Below are positions 31,846-35,144 of a stretch of 35,144 bases of DNA, piece by piece (positions within the stretch are counted from its first letter, which is position 1; every line of letters begins with the position of its first letter). Both the position numbers and the translations under genes were made by a program. The DNA lies in NCBI GenBank assembly GCA_030530685.1, contig JAUMUM010000003.1, positions 127,435 through 162,578 on the forward strand. The letters run 5' to 3'. The notes beneath the pieces are model-generated. The model made no database searches. It was not told the origin of the DNA and saw nothing but the letters and a program-made list of their open reading frames with translations. Source of the stretch: Actinomycetaceae bacterium (GTDB lineage: Bacteria; Actinomycetota; Actinomycetes; Actinomycetales; Actinomycetaceae).

Positions 31846-32269
31846 ATTCCCGGTATGACGTGGGTTCTCGCGGCGAGCCTGTGATGCGTGACGGCGGGCT
31901 TGGGTGTGTCGGCTGTCCGCTCGGCATGTGTCGGCCATCTGGCCGGCATTGCCTGGCGCTGCGGCGGAGGCCGGGCCATCCGGCCGGCGTTAGGTGCCGT
32001 GGCGGTGACCGGCCTGCGGCGTCAGGTGCTTGCCCCGTCACGTTATCCGTCAGTGCCTGTCCTGGCCCATCGGCCGGCCTCGCACAGCGCGGCAATCGTC
32101 GCCGACCGCGTCCTCAGCGGCTGGCGGTATACCCGGCGGCGTGTCATCGAGCCGGCGCTCGGCGCGGGTTGAGACGGCGGCAGCGGACCTTTGGGGAATC
32201 GAAGGCTTGGTTCGGCGTCGTATGGTGATAGATCCAGGGTGGTTCAGGCAGAGTGAAGGAGGAGGAACA

Positions 32270-32980
32270 GTGCCGAAGATCAGCGCCCCGACGGTTCGTG
32301 AGCATCACGAGCGGGTCAAAGAAAAGCTCGTGGCCGGAACCGAGCGGATCCTGTGGGAATCCGGGCCGGAAGCGCTCAGCGCCGCCGCGGTCGCCAAGAC
32401 GGCCGGCATCGCGCGCAATTCGATCTACCGCTACGTTGAGTCGGTCGACGATCTGCGCCTGCTTGCCATTGCCCGCTACATGCCGCGGTGGCGCGAGGCC
32501 GTATTCTCGCAGGTCGACGCGCAGGCCGAGCCCGAGCACAGGCTGGCCCAGTTCATGGTGGCCTGCGTCGAGCAGACCAGGAAGCCGTCGCACGGGTGGC
32601 TCGTGCGGCTCGCGCGGCATTCGTCGTCGAAGAAGAAGCGGGAGGCCGCCGGTGCTGCGGCAACGTATGGTGAGGCGAGGTCGGCAAACGGCGATGCGAA
32701 GGCGGGCGCTGCGGGCGCCGAGGGCGGCCTCAGCGAGAGGGAGGCGATCAGGAGGGACATCGCCAAATTCCACGTGGTCGTCGATGAGTTCATTGCTCGG
32801 CAGTGGGACGAGATCGGGGTCGACGACGTCGGCCTCTGGGCCGGGTATTCGCGTGCTCTTCTCTTCGAGGCGCTGCAGCAGGTCGAGAAGGAGCCCGATT
32901 CCGAGGCGGTGAGCGCGACGTTGCGCTCGTCCATCCTGGCCATGGTGCAGGCGGCAAGGGGCAGCGGGAACGAGGGCTAG
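32270..32980 (+). CDS. TetR-family transcriptional regulator
   Basis: Predicted 236-residue DNA-binding regulator. The GTG at 32270 is selected because AAGGAGGAGG lies directly upstream; the longer open frame has no ribosome site. The N-terminal helix-turn-helix (about 18-65) is typical of TetR, with ALSAAAVAKTAGIARNSIYR then YVESVDDLRLLAI. The C-terminal helical domain (about 80-236) should bind the effector and dimerise; it is interrupted by a Lys/Ala/Gly-rich loop (about 122-155), an unusual low-complexity insert. The HAD hydrolase starts 55 bases downstream and may be co-transcribed. The ligand and target operator are unknown; the palindrome at 31590 is a possible site but distant. Confidence 0.9.
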   Translation: MPKISAPTVREHHERVKEKLVAGTERILWESGPEALSAAAVAKTAGIARNSIYRYVESVDDLRLLAIARYMPRWREAVFSQVDAQAEPEHRLAQFMVACVEQTRKPSHGWLVRLARHSSSKKKREAAGAAATYGEARSANGDAKAGAAGAEGGLSEREAIRRDIAKFHVVVDEFIARQWDEIGVDDVGLWAGYSRALLFEALQQVEKEPDSEAVSATLRSSILAMVQAARGSGNEG

Positions 32981-33035
32981 CGGCAGCGTCGCCACAACGT
33001 CGCCAACGGCTGCCCTCCGGGACTAACCTTGGGGC

Positions 33036-33653
33036 ATGCGCGTTCTGCTTTTCGACCTGTACGGCCTGTTCATTCCGGTGCAAACACGCGAGGGCTTCGA
33101 GGCTATCGCCCGGTCCGTCGGCGTCGACGCGGATGCGCTGCTGCCCCTCTACCTGGGGCAAAACCGCCGGGACTACGACGCCGGCGTGCTCGACGCCCGC
33201 GGCCTGTGGGACCGCATCGGCCGGGCCCTCGGCGTCGAGATCGACTGGCGGGTCGCGCTGAAACAGGACTTGGCCTCGTGGAGTGGCCGCAACGAGCAGA
33301 TGGTCGACTACGTGCGACAGCTGCACGAGACGGGCACTCCCATGGCGCTCCTGTCCAATATTCCCGCCGAATTCGCGCGGCAGGTCAGGGCCGAGCAGCC
33401 GTGGATCGAGGAGTGCTTTGACCCGGTGCTGCTTTCCTGCGAGATCGGCCTGGCCAAGCCCGAGGCGCCGATGTTCGCCACGGCGCTGCGACTGCTTCGC
33501 GAACGCTTCGGCGAAGGGCTCGACGCGGCCGATGTGCTTTTCACCGACGACTCGCGGGCCAACATCGACGCGGCCGCGGCATGTGGCCTGACCGTCCACC
33601 ATTTCCAGGGGATCGACGGTTTGCGCGACGCCGTTACGGCTCACCTCGGCTGA
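33036..33653 (+). CDS. HAD-superfamily hydrolase
   Basis: Predicted 205-residue soluble enzyme with the HAD motifs in order: motif I LLFDLYGLF (Asp7 as nucleophile), motif II LLSNI (about residues 106-110), motif III Lys in GLAKPE (about 138-143) and motif IV FTDDSRANIDAA (about 169-180). A helical cap (about 15-85) is inserted after motif I. The residue two after the nucleophile is Tyr rather than the acid/base Asp of phosphatases. This Tyr is seen in haloacid dehalogenase-type members (FDAYGT), so the reaction may not be simple phosphate hydrolysis. The substrate is unknown. It follows the TetR gene closely on the same strand. Confidence 0.88.
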   Translation: MRVLLFDLYGLFIPVQTREGFEAIARSVGVDADALLPLYLGQNRRDYDAGVLDARGLWDRIGRALGVEIDWRVALKQDLASWSGRNEQMVDYVRQLHETGTPMALLSNIPAEFARQVRAEQPWIEECFDPVLLSCEIGLAKPEAPMFATALRLLRERFGEGLDAADVLFTDDSRANIDAAAACGLTVHHFQGIDGLRDAVTAHLG

Positions 33654-33659
33654 GCACCG

Positions 33660-33739
33660 GCCTCGCGCTCGAAGGTCGCGCGGAGCTCAAGCCGCTCATA
33701 TTACCGACAAACTGGCGCCAGCCTCGCGCTCGAAGGTCG
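33660..33739. repeat. 19-bp direct repeat after the HAD gene
   Basis: GCCTCGCGCTCGAAGGTCG occurs at 33660-33678 and at 33721-33739, 61 bases apart, in the 246-bp space between the HAD gene and the convergent YbjN-like gene. No mobile element lies between the copies. Confidence 0.7.
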
Positions 33740-33899
33740 TGCGCTTCGGGGCAGACATTCCTGCCGTGCCGGTCTTGCACTCGCGGGCCCTGCCGCGGCC
33801 GGCCGTGCCGCGGGCCAGGCGTGCATCCGTCCGTCCACTCCGCCGTCTAGCCGTGCTGCCGTCTAGACTTGCCACCGTCCGGCCGCGCCGCGGCGGACC

Positions 33900-34316
33900 C
33901 TACTGCGGGGCGCCCTCCAGGTCCTCGCGCACGCTGCGCGCCCCGAGCGCCGTCTGCTCAATGAGCCACTTGATGTCGGGGAAGGGCATGGCGACATAGG
34001 GGATGGAACTGCGCAGCACAAGCCAGCTGCCCTCGATGGCGATGCCACCGAGCAGGAAGTCCGCCGCGCTCGCCATGGCCCTCCGGCATTCGGCAGGGCC
34101 GGCGCCGTCGGCGATCGGAGCGCAAATGTAGATCACCATGCCGAGGTCGGGCACCATCGCGCGAGACACCCGGATTTCCTGCGAGCCGACGCCCTTCCAC
34201 TTCACGATCATTCGCAGCTCGTCGTGCGAGCCGGGCTCGGCGTCGAAATTGCCGACGAGCGAGTCCTCCAGCTCGTCCCAGGTGCCGATGACCTTCCGCT
34301 TCCTGCCGAACATCAC
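33900..34316 (-). CDS. YbjN-like protein, second pair, downstream gene
   Basis: Predicted 138-residue soluble protein. The start is either GTG 34316 or the adjacent ATG 34313; GAGG lies just upstream, and the start overlaps the upstream gene's TGA, so translation is coupled. Beta-rich N-terminal half (LRMIVKWKGVGSQEIRVSRA), then helix EECRRAMASAADFLL-like text (in the sequence, AECRRAMASAADFLLGG), strand SWLVLRSSIPYVAMPFPD and a final helix (IKWLIEQTALGARSVREDL). This order matches YbjN-like proteins. No membrane segment is seen. A hairpin (33877-33898) lies just after the stop. Function unknown; probably forms a complex with the upstream product. Confidence 0.75.
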   Translation of the reverse strand: MMFGRKRKVIGTWDELEDSLVGNFDAEPGSHDELRMIVKWKGVGSQEIRVSRAMVPDLGMVIYICAPIADGAGPAECRRAMASAADFLLGGIAIEGSWLVLRSSIPYVAMPFPDIKWLIEQTALGARSVREDLEGAPQ

Positions 34317-34930
34317 GCCTCGCCCCCTCGTGCATTTTCCCGATCGCGCGCGCGTGGGTGGGAGCCGGGCATGTCCGCGCCTTCCTCCTGTGCGCCGGCT
34401 TGTGTCGCTTGGCCGACTGGCACCGCCTCGCCGGGCTGTGTCGCCTGGTCGGCTTGTGTCCCCTGGCCCTGCTGGCCCGAGGTCTCGCGCTCCAGAGCCT
34501 GCGTCTCCGCGACGAGGAGCCTAACCGACGCGTCGAGCGTGGAATCGGTGAGATGCCCGAGCCGGAAACTCGCGTGCAGGTGGATGTGCTCGCCCAGGAG
34601 CCGCAGTGCCCCCAGAGGGAAGTCACCGATGGCCGCGGCCAGGGTGGCGGCATTGGCGCTGCTGGGCGTTTGTGCGTCGCCACCTCCGGGGGTGTGCGTG
34701 CCGTCAGGTCCGGCGGCTCGGGCGCCGGCGTCGCGGGCGTGGCCCGCACCGAGCAACGGGCAGGCCACGTGGACGACGTCGTAGCCGGCCTCCCCCTGGG
34801 CACGCCCGAGCCAGACCATGACCGGCGTCCCGTCCAGTTTCGCCCGGATGTGGCGGGAACCGGCGTCGTCGCAGGCAAAGCGGGAGTGCAGCAGATCCGC
34901 GCACGCTGTCCATGAATCCAGGTTGGCCAT
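34313..34930 (-). CDS. YbjN-like protein with low-complexity tail, second pair, upstream gene
   Basis: Predicted 205-residue soluble protein starting at ATG 34930; the ribosome site is weak. A compact domain occupies about residues 1-55 and 85-140, containing LDGTPVMVWLGRA, then LLGEHIHLHASFRLGHLTD and the helix LLVAETQALERE, again a YbjN-like plan. It is interrupted by an Ala/Gly/Pro-rich loop (about 58-85). The tail (about 145-205) is Gln/Gly/Ala/Thr-rich, comparable to the tail of the YbjN-like protein at 25319-25894. The stop overlaps the next start. The 5' side of the gene faces the structured repeat at the window end. Assignment is by pattern only. Confidence 0.68.
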   Translation of the reverse strand: MANLDSWTACADLLHSRFACDDAGSRHIRAKLDGTPVMVWLGRAQGEAGYDVVHVACPLLGAGHARDAGARAAGPDGTHTPGGGDAQTPSSANAATLAAAIGDFPLGALRLLGEHIHLHASFRLGHLTDSTLDASVRLLVAETQALERETSGQQGQGTQADQATQPGEAVPVGQATQAGAQEEGADMPGSHPRARDRENARGGEA

Positions 34931-34982
34931 ACCGCCAGCCTAGTTCGCTCCCGGGCTGGCCGTGAAGGCGAGCCCCGGTCTG

Positions 34983-35144
34983 ATGAAGCTTGATCCGACG
35001 GCTGGGCCTGACGCGAGGCCCAGCGGCGGAATCCGGAAAGCGGAGCTGGGCGCTCAGGGTCCGACGCCATGACGCTTGTCCCGGCGGCCAGGCCCAGCGG
35101 CGGAATCCGGAAAGCGGAGCTGGGCGCTCAGGGTCCGACGCCAT
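34983..35144. repeat. Tandem repeat with palindromes, running off the window
   Basis: A 54-base sequence at 35017-35070 is repeated exactly at 35091-35144, a period of 74 bases, and the second copy ends at the window edge. Each copy contains CCCAGC and GCTGGG flanking TCCG-gaaag-CGGA, a nested hairpin. Just before the first copy, GCTGGGCCT (35001-35009) and AGGCCCAGC (35016-35024) form a perfect 9-bp stem. The segment before each copy (from 34983 and 35069) is also similar (ATGAAGCTTGATCC against ATGACGCTTGTCC). More copies may lie beyond the window. Confidence 0.85.

Larger units (their letters stand above)
31213..32269. other. About 1 kb without a convincing gene, with structured elements
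   Basis: The open frames on both strands (up to about 200 codons) are Pro/Arg/Ser-rich without any family feature and look like chance frames of high-GC DNA. Supported features are a 16-bp palindrome at 31590-31605, a -10-like TATAGT at 31627-31632, a GAGGA/TCCTC hairpin around 31735-31765 and a strong hairpin at 31805-31845. From about 31490 to 31650 the sequence is somewhat A+T-richer, as expected of a promoter region. Confidence 0.5.

Noticed and set aside
31481-32095. 204-codon minus-strand frame in the 31-32 kb gap
   Set aside because: Pro/Arg/His-rich, no ribosome site, no domain pattern, and it crosses the strong hairpin and palindrome.

Overview
The window is about two-thirds G+C by eye. 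It has GTG and TTG starts, purine-rich Shine-Dalgarno sites, many stop/start overlaps and several lipoprotein signals. This fits a high-GC Gram-positive bacterium (Actinomycetota). The gene set, in particular a bifidobacterial 'PFNA'-type kinase/Fn3/MoxR/DUF58/transglutaminase/PP2C cluster, points to Actinomycetales or relatives. I cannot name the species. No tRNA, rRNA, CRISPR array, transposase or integrase was seen.

Layout: (1) 1-385, structured DNA without a supported gene. (2) 386-2751, two tandem lipoprotein genes. The second carries an OmpA-type peptidoglycan-binding domain, and together they hold three copies of an apparently uncharacterised extracellular domain marked by a C-L-C-S motif. 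(3) 2895-4214 (minus), a probable DUF1444/YtpQ-like protein. (4) 4450-19790, the PFNA-like operon: giant membrane-anchored Ig/Fn3 repeat protein, MoxR ATPase, DUF58 protein, TgpA-like membrane transglutaminase homologue lacking the catalytic Cys, PP2C phosphatase, zinc-ribbon/FHA protein and a transmembrane Ser/Thr kinase. A separately spaced FHA-plus-winged-helix gene follows (19922-20737). (5) 20807-26361 (minus), a tightly overlapping four-gene operon: YbjN-like, YbjN-like, HSP90/GHKL ATPase, large helical-repeat (TPR-like) protein. (6) 26362-27488, a long intergenic stretch with two strong hairpins and a low-GC patch. (7) 27489-28928, an AGCS-family sodium:alanine/glycine symporter and its terminator. 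(8) 29397-31212, two tandem lipoproteins. (9) 31213-32269, about 1 kb without a convincing ORF but with a 16-bp palindrome, promoter-like elements and a strong hairpin. (10) 32270-33653, a TetR-type regulator followed by a HAD hydrolase. (11) 33900-34930 (minus), a second coupled YbjN-like pair. (12) 34983-35144, a structured tandem repeat running off the window end.

How it fits together: the PFNA-like operon reads as a phospho-signalling and envelope module. The kinase has an extracellular Fn3-like sensor, the phosphatase opposes it, and FHA proteins read phosphothreonine. MoxR and DUF58 are typical chaperone-like partners, and the giant Fn3 protein and the transglutaminase homologue are the envelope-facing outputs. 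The least understood multi-gene unit is the HSP90-like/TPR/YbjN operon. It resembles a client-handling module (ATPase chaperone, helical-repeat partner and two small proteins of the secretion-chaperone fold) and has a possible echo in the YbjN pair at the right end.
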